From: an uncultured Blautia sp. | GTDB lineage: Bacteria > Bacillota > Clostridia > Lachnospirales > Lachnospiraceae | Reading direction: 5' to 3' | Assembly (NCBI GenBank): GCA_900543715.1 | Contig: UQSX01000009.1 | Span: 3,874-67,873 of the forward strand | Length of the DNA: 64,000 nt | Shown here: in pieces, positions 16,923 to 25,188 of the stretch | Layout of the letters: the number at the start of each line of letters is the position of its first letter | Position numbering within the stretch: position 1 is the stretch's first letter | The notes under the pieces: model-generated | The model's input: the letters and a program-made list of their open reading frames with translations, nothing else | Database searches by the model: none | Told to the model about the DNA's origin: nothing | Program-made: the position numbers and the translations under genes

Positions 16923-17366
16923 TTGAATTCAAGATGGATAATAAATATAGCAATGCTCTTTATTTGCGGCATACAGGATTTCAAAGAAAGAGAAATCTCA
17001 CTTTGGAAGATAAAACTATATGGCATTCTGGCGCTGGCCGTAAGCATATGGGATCTGTTTTCTCTAAATGATGACCGTCTCCTTCTTATGGGAAAACTTC
17101 TCTCTGGTCTGATCCCCGGCTTTTTTCTTCTTCTATTAGCAAAAGCCTCCAAAGAAGCTGTGGGATATGGAGATGGGTGGATACTGCTGTTCATCGGCTT
17201 ATCCATGGGATTCTGGGAATGCCTGAGCGTACTGTTGATAGGTCTGTTGGGTATATTTCTCACTGCGGTTTTCACAGCAATACTTTTAGGCAGAAAAAAA
17301 GAAATGCGGATTCCTTTCATCCCCTTTTTGTTTATTGGAATGGCAGGTGGATATTTTTGGATGTAA
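16923..17366 (+). CDS. Prepilin peptidase (A24), second copy
   Basis: 147 residues from TTG at 16923, chosen because AAGAGGTGATCAC is upstream, nearly the same ribosome site as the first peptidase. Catalytic aspartates lie in GIQDFKEREIS and in the GxGD motif VGYGDGWILLF. Four to five membrane segments. It is only distantly similar to the copy at 9746. Two peptidases in one operon may split work between the pilin and the TadE-like pseudopilins. Confidence 0.85.
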   Translation: MNSRWIINIAMLFICGIQDFKEREISLWKIKLYGILALAVSIWDLFSLNDDRLLLMGKLLSGLIPGFFLLLLAKASKEAVGYGDGWILLFIGLSMGFWECLSVLLIGLLGIFLTAVFTAILLGRKKEMRIPFIPFLFIGMAGGYFWM

Positions 17367-17782
17367 AAACGAGTTTAAAAAAATGCAAAGGCAGTTACAC
17401 GGTAGAGATGGCCATGCTTTCTGGGATCTGGCTATTGGTCATCTTTTCCTCTCTTTTCCTTATAACAGGGACCTACAGCAGGATACGCGATACTGCTTCC
17501 CTGACAGAGGCTGCGGTATATGGCAGTTCTTCCTCTGTATACAAATCCGGAGACGGTGTCCAGCAGGCCACTCAGAGGCTTCAGAACAGAGCCGATTATT
17601 TTTCTGTTTCCGGAAGCAAAAGAGAGATTACAGCCAGTTTTTCTCATACGATAAAAATTCCTTTTGGAAATCTTAAATGGCAGCAGACGGAAACTTTAAA
17701 AAGCAAGGTCATACGCCCGGTATTATTTATTGAAAAAGTAGAAAAGGCAAGAAATTTAAGAGATACTATAGCAAATCCCTGA
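17357..17782 (+). CDS. Second TadE-like pseudopilin
   Basis: 141 residues from TTG at 17357 with AGGTGG 6 bases upstream, overlapping the peptidase stop. N-terminal CKGSYTVEMAMLSGIWLL is a TadE-type prepilin segment with the conserved Glu, followed by one hydrophobic helix and a polar 100-residue domain rich in Ser/Thr. Likely a minor subunit that initiates or tips the pilus. The TTG start has to be assumed because no ATG fits. Confidence 0.72.
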   Translation: MDVKTSLKKCKGSYTVEMAMLSGIWLLVIFSSLFLITGTYSRIRDTASLTEAAVYGSSSSVYKSGDGVQQATQRLQNRADYFSVSGSKREITASFSHTIKIPFGNLKWQQTETLKSKVIRPVLFIEKVEKARNLRDTIANP

Positions 17783-17795
17783 ATGAGGAGTGTGA

Positions 17796-19196
17796 TTGAT
17801 TATGGAGGCAGGCTACAAAAGAAGCCGAGGCAGCAGCTATCTGCTCCTCTCTGAAAATCCACAGAAAGCCGCTCTGCATTATCAAAAAACAATTTTTCTT
17901 GAAAATACCATTCCCGGTCTGCTCTCCTGCAAGGTCCAGAGACTCGATGGCGAGGAATCTTTTCACTATGATATCACCGGCTGCCAATCTTTGAAAAATC
18001 TTTTTAGCAAGGAAAAATTATCCAGAAAAGACTTAGAAGAAATTTTCCAAAGCTGGATAAAGGTTTGTGAAATCCTGGATGAATATCTTCTGGACACAGA
18101 TTTTCTCTTACTGGATCCTTCTTATTTATATAGAAATACTCAAACCGGAAATTATTTCTTTATCTGGTTTCCTTTTCATCTGCAAGAACAAGAGGCCGGG
18201 AAAGAGCTTCTGTCCCTGTCTGAATACTTTCTCCCCAGAATTGATCATAAAGATAAATCTGCCATAGCCTTGGGTTATGGTGTATACAAAGAGGCTGTGG
18301 CGGGAAATATCCGGCCTGACATAATAAAGGCCCTCTTATACGATCCTAAGCCTCCGGAAGAAAAAGCAGACGGATTCCAAGAAAAGGAAAGCCTGCAGTT
18401 TTCTGCAGAAGAATGTCAGGAAATGGAAGCCCAGAAAAAAGCAAGGCAGAAAATATTAGATGATTTTTATAAAGAGGAAGAGGATGAAGATTCTTCCGGC
18501 TATGGGATCATCGTCGGAATAGGCATTTCCCTGTTTTGTATTCTGGTCTTTCTTATATGGCATTTCCGCCTTCTCTCTCCTCTTCAGTTATTTATTCTGT
18601 CAGGCTGTTTACTGCTATTGGCCGGGCTTGGGATTCTTATCTGGTATTTACGTTCCAGGAAAAAAACGCCCTCAGTTCCTTCCCCCCAAAAGTCCTCGTT
18701 CCAAGAACAGGATGCCGGACAGGTATGCTCTGAGAATGCTTCCGGCAAAGAAGAATCCGAAATTTCCACTTTCTGCAGTTTTCTATCATCTGAAGGAGAA
18801 AAAGATCTGCAAAAAGTGCAGCCTGCAGAATCACTCACTGTTCTTTTAGACGAAAATCCATCTCTCTGCCCCGTACTTGCCGGACTTGGGAAAAACTCTG
18901 ACAAAGTTTTCCCTCTGGAAAGAGATACAACCATAATTGGGAAATGGGCTGCTTCTGCAGACATCTGTTTAGATATCCCCACTGTCAGCAGAATACACGC
19001 GAAGATCATACGAGAAGGAGAGAATTGTTATATTATAGACCTGAATTCTAAAAATGGCACCTGGGTAAATGGTGTTCCCCTGAATCCTGAAGAAAAAACA
19101 ACCCTAAAAAGAAATGATATTATTTGTTTTGCAAGAGAAGAATTCCGCTATACTGCACCAGATCTTCCGCATTCAGATAATGCCGCTGAAAATTAG
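17796..19196 (+). CDS. FHA-domain membrane protein (DUF6382 N-terminus)
   Basis: About 466 residues; TTG at 17796 (GAGGAG 5 bases upstream) or ATG at 17802. The N-terminal 160 residues read SYLLLSENPQKAALHYQK and LLLDPSYLYRN, matching the DUF6382 type that accompanies FHA domains in Clostridia. Two hydrophobic segments lie near residues 235-285. The C-terminal forkhead-associated domain shows TTIIGKWAASADICLD, VSRIHAKI, NSKNGTWVNG; the Ser and Asn/Gly positions for phosphothreonine binding are kept. Closes the pilus operon and could link it to Ser/Thr kinase signalling. Confidence 0.85.
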   Translation: MIMEAGYKRSRGSSYLLLSENPQKAALHYQKTIFLENTIPGLLSCKVQRLDGEESFHYDITGCQSLKNLFSKEKLSRKDLEEIFQSWIKVCEILDEYLLDTDFLLLDPSYLYRNTQTGNYFFIWFPFHLQEQEAGKELLSLSEYFLPRIDHKDKSAIALGYGVYKEAVAGNIRPDIIKALLYDPKPPEEKADGFQEKESLQFSAEECQEMEAQKKARQKILDDFYKEEEDEDSSGYGIIVGIGISLFCILVFLIWHFRLLSPLQLFILSGCLLLLAGLGILIWYLRSRKKTPSVPSPQKSSFQEQDAGQVCSENASGKEESEISTFCSFLSSEGEKDLQKVQPAESLTVLLDENPSLCPVLAGLGKNSDKVFPLERDTTIIGKWAASADICLDIPTVSRIHAKIIREGENCYIIDLNSKNGTWVNGVPLNPEEKTTLKRNDIICFAREEFRYTAPDLPHSDNAAEN

Positions 19197-19276
19197 CGTT
19201 TGCAATACGACGGATTTTCAGTTAAAATAGGGATTAGGAGTATGCGATCCCTTATGAGGGCAAAGAGGAGTATGTT

Positions 19277-19891
19277 ATGGGAATCATTGTGTTTTTAGGT
19301 GACAGTATTACAGATGCCAAAAGAAAAAACTCTCCCAACCAGTTGGGTTATGGATATGTAAATATGCTTGCAGAATCTGTAAAGGACTCTGATGCAAGCT
19401 GGAATATAGTAAATCGCGGTGTTGACGGTTATATAACTGAACGAGTAGCAAGGGGACTTCATCACGATTGTATTTCACTTCATCCTGATTACGTAAGTAT
19501 TTTAGTGGGAATCAATGATATCGGCATAATCGTCCAGTCTCAGGCTTCCTGGCAGGACAAATTATATCTTCTAGAGGACAGTATCCGTTCCTACCATGAG
19601 ATGCTTTTTGACTTATCCAGAGAGACAAATGCAAAAGTAATTACCCTGGAACCTTTCGTCTTCCCTAAAGATGATAAATACCAGGATTGGATCCCATGGC
19701 AGAAAAAAATGTCAAAAAACATCTATAAGCTGGCCAAAAACTATGGTGCTTATTTTATTCCTACTCAGGAGCCTTTAAATCAGAAAATCGAAGAATTAGG
19801 ATATGACGCTGTTACTACAGATGGAATTCATCTTACCCAGCTTGGACACCGGTTCCTGGCTGATATTATAAAAAAGACTTTCCATCTTTAA
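19277..19891 (+). CDS. SGNH/GDSL-family hydrolase
   Basis: 204 residues. Block I FLGDSITD carries the nucleophile Ser, block III LVGINDIG the Asn, and block V DGIHLTQLGH the catalytic Asp-His pair. Cytosolic, no signal peptide. Probably an esterase or acylhydrolase of broad range; substrate unknown. CAAAGAGGAG is the ribosome site. Ends 10 bases from the convergent ybaK gene. Confidence 0.9.
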   Translation: MGIIVFLGDSITDAKRKNSPNQLGYGYVNMLAESVKDSDASWNIVNRGVDGYITERVARGLHHDCISLHPDYVSILVGINDIGIIVQSQASWQDKLYLLEDSIRSYHEMLFDLSRETNAKVITLEPFVFPKDDKYQDWIPWQKKMSKNIYKLAKNYGAYFIPTQEPLNQKIEELGYDAVTTDGIHLTQLGHRFLADIIKKTFHL

Positions 19892-19901
19892 GACCCCAGA
19901 C

Positions 19902-20390
19902 CTAGACTATGATATCTTCAAACTCTGCCCTTACTGCCTTACCGAGATCTTCCGGGTTTAGCTTTAAAGTGGTTCCTATACGTCCTCCGCTAACATAAAT
20001 TTCCTCATAGTCCAAGGCGGAACGGTGGATAACCGTTGCATATTGTTTTTTCATGCCAAGGGGACTGCAGCCTCCTCTCACATATCCTGTCACATTGGTT
20101 ATGTCTTTCACATGTATCATCTCTATGGATTTTTCTTTCAGTACTCTGGCTGCTTTTTTCAGGTCGATTTCCTCTGCAATAGGGATCACAAGGACATAGT
20201 AACCTTTGCTTTTTCCCTGAACGACCAGGGTTTTAAAGGACTGCTCTACAGGTGCTCCCGTCTTTTGGGCCGTATGAAGGCCATCAATAAATTCATCACA
20301 TTCGTATTGTATTGTTTCATAAGGAATCTTGTTCTTTTCTAAAATTCTCATAGCGTTTGTCTTAATTTCTTTTTCTTTATGTTTTCCCAT
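19902..20390 (-). CDS. ybaK: Cys-tRNA(Pro)/Cys-tRNA(Cys) deacylase YbaK
   Basis: 162 residues. Trans-editing enzyme that hydrolyses Cys-tRNA(Pro) made by prolyl-tRNA synthetase. Motifs: KTLVVQGKSKGYYVLVIP, the catalytic lysine region, DLKKAARVL, GYVRGGCSPLGMKKQ and the terminal VSGGRIGTTLKLNPEDL. Length and motifs match YbaK rather than the ProX or INS branches. Single gene. Confidence 0.93.
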   Translation of the reverse strand: MGKHKEKEIKTNAMRILEKNKIPYETIQYECDEFIDGLHTAQKTGAPVEQSFKTLVVQGKSKGYYVLVIPIAEEIDLKKAARVLKEKSIEMIHVKDITNVTGYVRGGCSPLGMKKQYATVIHRSALDYEEIYVSGGRIGTTLKLNPEDLGKAVRAEFEDIIV

Positions 20391-20454
20391 ATTCTTTTTC
20401 TCCTGTATATATTATCTTTTTTCGGAAATCCTAATCTCAAAAGGAGGTAAGCTC

Positions 20455-20655
20455 ATGAAAGAAAAATTACTCTCTGGAGAAGATAAATACAATGTTGAGG
20501 CAACTTCTTCCAATGATTTAGATGGATGTGGAACTACAGAGGCCACCGGGCTGATTCCTTCTCTCCCACAGTCTTTGGAACAGTTAGATTCCTATAAATC
20601 TATCCTTCCTTTTTCTCCGGATTGTATCACCAGTCATGATTCTCAAAAATCCTGA
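20455..20655 (+). CDS. Small protein of unknown function (66 residues)
   Basis: A perfect AAGGAGG lies 7 bases before the ATG and a strong terminator directly follows the stop, so this is very likely a real gene. The product is acidic with no signal peptide or membrane segment. It contains GCGTTEATGLIPSLPQS and YKSILPF, and two Cys far apart. I do not recognise a family. It lies between divergent ybaK and convergent capA. Confidence 0.7.
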   Translation: MKEKLLSGEDKYNVEATSSNDLDGCGTTEATGLIPSLPQSLEQLDSYKSILPFSPDCITSHDSQKS

Positions 20656-20663
20656 TTATGAAA

Positions 20664-20714
20664 CAGAGGCTCTCCCGGAAAATATTTGTTTTTTCGGGAA
20701 AGCCTCCGTTTTAC
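20664..20714. terminator. Intrinsic terminator between the small gene and capA
   Basis: AGAGGCT..CCCGGAAAA pairs with TTTTTCGGG..AGCCTC, followed by CGTTTTACT on the plus strand. The capA stop codon lies at its edge, so it may serve both convergent genes. Confidence 0.75.
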
Positions 20715-22210
20715 TCTCTGGAATTATTGTTTACGGCATTCTCTTCCTCTGTATCGCTCAGACTGGAATTACTGCTGCTGTTTCCATCTTCTTCGCTCTC
20801 AGTATCCTGTTGACTGTCTGTATTCTCTGTGTTGCTGCTTTCGCCGCTGGAATCGGAGTCTGTATTGTCAGACTCATCGGAACTGTCCGTCTGGAAATCC
20901 CATTCTGTCTGAAGTTCTCCCGCCGCATCTGCCGCCTCTTCCAGCGCAGCCACTGTAAACTCAGCCTCCGGATCTTCTTCATGAATACCATGTTCCTGAG
21001 CCAGTTCGTCTGTATAGTCCTCTAGTTTATAAACCGAGCACTCTGTATAATCCTCATTATAATGCATTACCAATGGGATCATGGAATAATCTTCTATGGT
21101 GATCTCATCACCATTTTTCTTCAATGTAAAATCAGCCATTCCTCCCAGCAGATTCTCCAGGCTGGCCTGGTCGCTGACAAAATTACCCAGAGAATAATAA
21201 ACCAAGGTTTCCTTTCCGTCAGGTCTTTCTATTTTTTCATAGCCCTTTAAAATATGGGGATGTGAACAGATGATCACATCTGCCCCCTGTTCCGTCAAAA
21301 ATTGGACTCTCTCTTTCAGTCGCTCTTCCGGCTCTACAGATTCGTCCTGACCACCATGAAGATATACGATTGTTACATCTGCCTCTTCCTTGACCGCCTC
21401 CAGGTCCGTTTGGGCCTGTTCTTCCGAATAAATATTGACCATATGGGAAGATTCTTCAGGAATAGAATGATTTTCACTTAACATAGTGCTGTAATTCATA
21501 ACAGCTATTTTAAAGTTTTTCTCTTCAATGATCTGATAACTTGGATCGTTTTCACTGTTGTGGATTCCCAAAAGCGTTACATTCTCATGGTTATCTTCCC
21601 AGAAGGAAATCGTATCCTTGATGCCTGTTTCCTCCTGGTCAAATGCATGCTCTGTAGCCTGGGTGACAATATCAAATCCGGCGTCCGCCAAAGCATCTCC
21701 CACTTCAGAAGGAGTATTAAAATCCGGATACCCTGCCGCATTCTCATGTTCTGTGGTTAAAGGAGTCTCCTGATTTACCGATGCCAGATCTGCTTCTGAA
21801 ATATCGTCTCTGATATTTTCATACAGGAAATCAAAATCCCAGTCATTATCTCTTCCTGCCTCAATAAAGGCCTCATGTATCAGATTATCTCCCACAGCCC
21901 TTATGTGAAGAGTATTATTTTCCTCCTCAGCCAGTGCAGCCTCTTCTTCCTGCTTCTGTCTCTCGATCTCCTCCTGCCTCTGTCTCTCCTGGTTTCTTCT
22001 ATGTATGGTTACCGCTGCTGCCCCTATCACAATCGCCAGCAACAGCAGTCCTCCCAGCGTCATCATTCTGCGGCGTCTGATCACCTGCCGGCGGCGTCTG
22101 GCTCTGGCTATCCTTCTTCGTCTTTCTTCCCGGAGTCTTTCTTCTTCCCGGAGTCTTTCCTCCTCCATCTGCCTCCTTCTTCTATGACTGCTTCTACGGC
22201 GTTCGCTCAT
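20711..22210 (-). CDS. CapA family (metallophosphatase-fold) membrane protein
   Basis: 499 residues from ATG at 22210 (AGGG 8 bases upstream). Residues 1-45 are packed with arginine and form a cytosolic tail. One membrane helix follows (LGGLLLLAIVIGAAAV), then a Glu/Gln-rich coiled stalk, then the CapA domain: LHIRAVGDNLIHEAFIEAG, FNTPSEVGDALADAGFDIV, NYSTMLSENH, VYLHGGQDESVEP, DVIICSHPHILKGYE. The last 60 residues are a Ser/Asp/Glu-rich disordered tail. CapA-like proteins take part in poly-gamma-glutamate or other capsule release or turnover; no capB/capC is nearby, so the role here is open. Confidence 0.88.
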   Translation of the reverse strand: MSERRRSSHRRRRQMEEERLREEERLREERRRRIARARRRRQVIRRRRMMTLGGLLLLAIVIGAAAVTIHRRNQERQRQEEIERQKQEEEAALAEEENNTLHIRAVGDNLIHEAFIEAGRDNDWDFDFLYENIRDDISEADLASVNQETPLTTEHENAAGYPDFNTPSEVGDALADAGFDIVTQATEHAFDQEETGIKDTISFWEDNHENVTLLGIHNSENDPSYQIIEEKNFKIAVMNYSTMLSENHSIPEESSHMVNIYSEEQAQTDLEAVKEEADVTIVYLHGGQDESVEPEERLKERVQFLTEQGADVIICSHPHILKGYEKIERPDGKETLVYYSLGNFVSDQASLENLLGGMADFTLKKNGDEITIEDYSMIPLVMHYNEDYTECSVYKLEDYTDELAQEHGIHEEDPEAEFTVAALEEAADAAGELQTEWDFQTDSSDESDNTDSDSSGESSNTENTDSQQDTESEEDGNSSSNSSLSDTEEENAVNNNSRE

Positions 22211-22378
22211 ATCTTCATCCCTTTCCTGTCCTATGCTAATTTGCCAAAAAAGCATTAATATTTCAGAATTTTTTCTATTTGCGTTCTATCTGAAAACGGT
22301 GTATGATACTCCCGAAATCAGAAGAAAAAATTACTAATTAATTTCATATTTGTTAAATATAATATTAAATATAATAAT

Positions 22379-23401
22379 ATGAAAGTGAATATTATGTCAA
22401 CAAAATCCCGCAATTACTTTTTGGATAATTATAAATCTTTCCTTATCTTGCTGGTTGTTATCGGGCATTTTATTGAGCCCTGTTATACAAACAATTTATT
22501 TCTCACCATCTTAAAATGGGTTATTTTTTCTTTCCATATGCCTGCCTTCATCTTTATATCCGGCTATTTTTCTAAAAAGGATATGGGACTTGAAAAATTA
22601 ATACAAAAGCTGGTAATCCCCTACTTTATTTTTGAGCTGCTTTATTATTTTTTATATGTTTTTGTGATACACAAAGAGACCGGTCTGTATTTTAACCGTC
22701 CTAAATTTTCTCTTTGGTATTTGATGTCACTGTTTTTCTGGCGGATTGCTACTCCTTATTTAAAAAGGATCCCAGGCAATCTGTTTATCGTCATTACAGG
22801 AGGGCTGCTGATCGGCTTTACCCAGTTAGGTAATTTTTTCAGTATTCCCAGAACATTATTTTTCTATCCTTTTTTCCTGGCTGGCTATTATTTCCAGGAG
22901 AACTGGTTTGACACCGTCCGCAGGCACTGGAAAACATTTACCATAGGACTTGCTGCAGCTCCCGGGCTGTTAGGCGGCTGGGTGCTGTTCACTGGCCAGG
23001 AACTGACTCCCTTTATTTTCTATGGAAGATATTCCTATGCGGATATGGGACTCACCAATGGTGTGGGCTTACTTGTCCGTCTTGTTTGTTATGGGATTTC
23101 TTTCCTGGCAATTTTTGCTGTCTGCGCCATTATCCCCAGGAAGAAACACTTCTATTCTATACTGGGAGTCCGGACCATGTCCATTTATCTATTCCATGGA
23201 CTTGTGTACAGCATACTGAAGGATGGTCATGTTCTGGAAAAAGTTAATACTCCTCTGGAAACTGTGCTGCTTCTTGGATTTTGTATTCTGCTCACCTTTG
23301 TTCTGGCTTCCAGTCTTCCTTATCGGTTTGTTGCCTGGATATCCTCTTTTCCAATCCGGCTGCCGAAAAGTCCCTTTAAATCGAAAAAGACTGCGGTATA
23401 A
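22379..23401 (+). CDS. Acyltransferase family membrane protein (OAT-type)
   Basis: 340 residues, about ten hydrophobic segments. YFLDNYKSFLILLVVIGHFIEP holds the conserved His of acyltransferase-3 enzymes, and FSFHMPAFIFISGYFSKK is the second typical stretch. These enzymes move acetyl or other acyl groups onto sugars or peptidoglycan outside the membrane. Which acceptor is used is unknown. Translation could start at ATG 22379 or 22394; neither has a clear ribosome site. The stop codon is inside a terminator stem. Confidence 0.87.
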   Translation: MKVNIMSTKSRNYFLDNYKSFLILLVVIGHFIEPCYTNNLFLTILKWVIFSFHMPAFIFISGYFSKKDMGLEKLIQKLVIPYFIFELLYYFLYVFVIHKETGLYFNRPKFSLWYLMSLFFWRIATPYLKRIPGNLFIVITGGLLIGFTQLGNFFSIPRTLFFYPFFLAGYYFQENWFDTVRRHWKTFTIGLAAAPGLLGGWVLFTGQELTPFIFYGRYSYADMGLTNGVGLLVRLVCYGISFLAIFAVCAIIPRKKHFYSILGVRTMSIYLFHGLVYSILKDGHVLEKVNTPLETVLLLGFCILLTFVLASSLPYRFVAWISSFPIRLPKSPFKSKKTAV

Positions 23402-23450
23402 AGCCTGGGAGAAATCACATTTTTCTCCCGGATTATACACCGCAGTTTTA
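23389..23450 (+). terminator. Terminator overlapping the acyltransferase stop codon
   Basis: Nested stem: ACTGCGGTATAA with TTATACACCGCAGT on the outside and GGGAGAAA with TTTTCTCCC inside, followed by TTTTAG. The acyltransferase TAA lies in the 5' arm. Confidence 0.75.
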
Positions 23451-23481
23451 GGCTGGCAGTTTTCTGATTTGTTCTTTTCTG

Positions 23482-23658
23482 CTATTCCTGATAATCTCTT
23501 TCGCAGTCTTTACACTTTCCATTAATGCTGCAATGAAAATGCAGAAGCGTATCCGGCACCCGGGTACAGGTCGCCCTGGCGTATTCTATTTCATGTTTTC
23601 CCCTCTGCTGTGTCCGGGGACAATATACCGGATACTCTTTTACATATTTTTCTCCCAT
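23482..23658 (-). CDS. Small Cys-rich protein (58 residues), unknown function
   Basis: ATG at 23658 follows GAGGTGG by 6 bases. The product has five Cys: YCPRTQQ near the start, ATCTRVP in the middle and CSINGKCKDCERD near the end, a pattern that fits a small zinc-binding fold. No signal peptide. I do not recognise a family. It is divergent from the UPF0126 gene and convergent with the acyltransferase. Confidence 0.55.
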   Translation of the reverse strand: MGEKYVKEYPVYCPRTQQRGKHEIEYARATCTRVPDTLLHFHCSINGKCKDCERDYQE

Positions 23659-23771
23659 CTCATTCCACCTCACAATCCGTATGTTTTATCATAGCACCCT
23701 TTCCTTTTTGGTGCAAAGATTTTCTCCCCGCCGATGCAAAGGACCAGATCCCTTTATATAAAGAAAACAAA

Positions 23772-23801
23772 TTGAATTCTCTCTGGCCAGTATGCTATAA
23801 T
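23772..23801 (+). promoter_or_regulatory. Sigma-A promoter of the UPF0126 gene
   Basis: TTGAAT, 18-base spacer, perfect TATAAT; start point about 35 bases before the ATG at 23846. Confidence 0.65.
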
Positions 23802-23845
23802 GAGCCACGGTATAAAATACTGCTTTGGAAAAAGGAGTTCTATTT

Positions 23846-24484
23846 ATGGATACATTTATATTTGTTCTGGAGATTATCGGCACAGTTGCCTTTGCCTCCT
23901 CCGGGGCCATGACTGCCATTGAGAAAAAAATGGATATTTTCGGAGTAAATGTTTTAGGCGCCACCACCGCTGTAGGAGGCGGAATGATGCGGGATATCAT
24001 ATTGGGAGTAACTCCCCCCGCCGCATTCTCTCAGCCTGTATATATTCTTTTCTCCATTTTAACTTCTACCCTGCTTTTCGCCATAGTTTACACCAACCCG
24101 GAGATCCTCCAGTCCAGGATCAAAAGCCGGTATTATGACAAAATCATGCTCTGGTGTGATACTGCTGGGCTGGGGATCTTCACTGTAGTAGGAATTCAGA
24201 CTGCTTCCCGGATCGTCTCTCAAGACAATGCTTTTTTCTTTATTTTTATCGGCGTCCTTACCGGTGTAGGGGGCGGTGTATTGAGAGATATTATGGCAGG
24301 GGAAACTCCTTATATCCTGGTCAGGGAAATTTACGCCAGCGCTGCTATCGCAGGGGGCATCACCTGTGTCGTATGCGGCAGCTCTATGGGGGAGGCCGCC
24401 GGAACGGTTCTGGGGCTGACCGTCACTGTAGTAATCCGGTCTCTGGCCGCCTATTTTCACTGGAATCTGCTCCGGATCCGCTAG
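23846..24484 (+). CDS. UPF0126 / TRIC-type cation channel family protein
   Basis: 212 residues from ATG at 23846 (AAAGGAG upstream). Two repeats of a three-helix unit carry GAMTAIEKKMDIFGVNVLG and TAVGGGMMRDIILG in the first half, and FTVVGIQTA and GVGGGVLRDIMAGETP in the second. The paired GGG..RD motifs are the hallmark of prokaryotic TRIC channels, which pass K+ or other monovalent cations as trimers. Ion specificity here is unknown. Confidence 0.9.
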   Translation: MDTFIFVLEIIGTVAFASSGAMTAIEKKMDIFGVNVLGATTAVGGGMMRDIILGVTPPAAFSQPVYILFSILTSTLLFAIVYTNPEILQSRIKSRYYDKIMLWCDTAGLGIFTVVGIQTASRIVSQDNAFFFIFIGVLTGVGGGVLRDIMAGETPYILVREIYASAAIAGGITCVVCGSSMGEAAGTVLGLTVTVVIRSLAAYFHWNLLRIR

Positions 24485-24500
24485 AATTTTTTTGCATCCA

Positions 24501-24528
24501 TTGACTCCCCCCGGAGAAATGGTATACT
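24501..24528 (+). promoter_or_regulatory. Sigma-A promoter of yqeY
   Basis: TTGACT, 16-base spacer, TATACT, directly after the UPF0126 stop codon. Confidence 0.65.
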
Positions 24529-24561
24529 TATAGACAGTTAGAAAAAAGGAGATGTTCAGAT

Positions 24562-25008
24562 ATGAGTAAAATTGATGACGTAAGAAAAGCAATGGTAGAA
24601 GCCATGAAATCCAAAGATAAAGACCGGAAGGATTCTCTCTCCATGCTGCTGGCCGCGCTGAAAAACAAAGCCATTGACAAACGAGAGGATCTCACAGAAG
24701 CGGAAGAAAATGAAGTTGTTTTAAAAGAAATCAAACAAACAAAAGAAACTTTGGAAATGACTCCTCCCGACAGAACGGATATTATCGAGGAGTGTTCAAA
24801 GCGTATTGCTGTTTATGAAGAGTTTGCTCCTAAAATGCTCAGTGAAGATGAGATCAGAGAAGTGATCCAGGGCGTTCTGGCAGAGCTTTCCATTGAGACC
24901 CCTACTGCAAAAGACAAAGGAAAAATCATGAAAGTCCTCATGCCAAAGGTCAAAGGAATTGCTGAAGGTAAAGTGGTAAACCAGGTTCTGGCCTCCATGC
25001 TCCAGTAA
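24562..25008 (+). CDS. yqeY: GatB/YqeY domain protein
   Basis: 148 residues. MSKIDDVRKAMVEAMKSKDK and LSMLLAALKNKAIDKRE are typical, and the C-terminal part has EAVL-like GIAEGKVVNQVLASML. It is the stand-alone form of the helical tail of the GatB amidotransferase subunit, thought to bind tRNA; its exact role is unknown even in model species. AAAGGAGATG is the ribosome site and a terminator follows. Confidence 0.92.
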   Translation: MSKIDDVRKAMVEAMKSKDKDRKDSLSMLLAALKNKAIDKREDLTEAEENEVVLKEIKQTKETLEMTPPDRTDIIEECSKRIAVYEEFAPKMLSEDEIREVIQGVLAELSIETPTAKDKGKIMKVLMPKVKGIAEGKVVNQVLASMLQ

Positions 25009-25082
25009 GGATCTGGGAGATATTTCAGCAGCGTTGAAAGTAGGATACCCGGCTGCTGGACCATCCGCTCAGCCGGCACATG

Positions 25083-25132
25083 AAAAGAAGCAAAGGATTG
25101 CTCCATATTGGAGGAATTCCTTTGCTTCTTTT
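25083..25132. terminator. Intrinsic terminator between convergent yqeY and the TlpA gene
   Basis: AAAAGAAGCAAAGGA pairs with TCCTTTGCTTCTTTT, with an inner CTCC/GGAG pairing. T/A tracts on both sides allow action in both directions. Confidence 0.78.
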
Positions 25133-25188
25133 ATTCATGACAATAGACATCCCAGAGCGCACTGTCTATTATTTGTCTGTTTCTCTGA

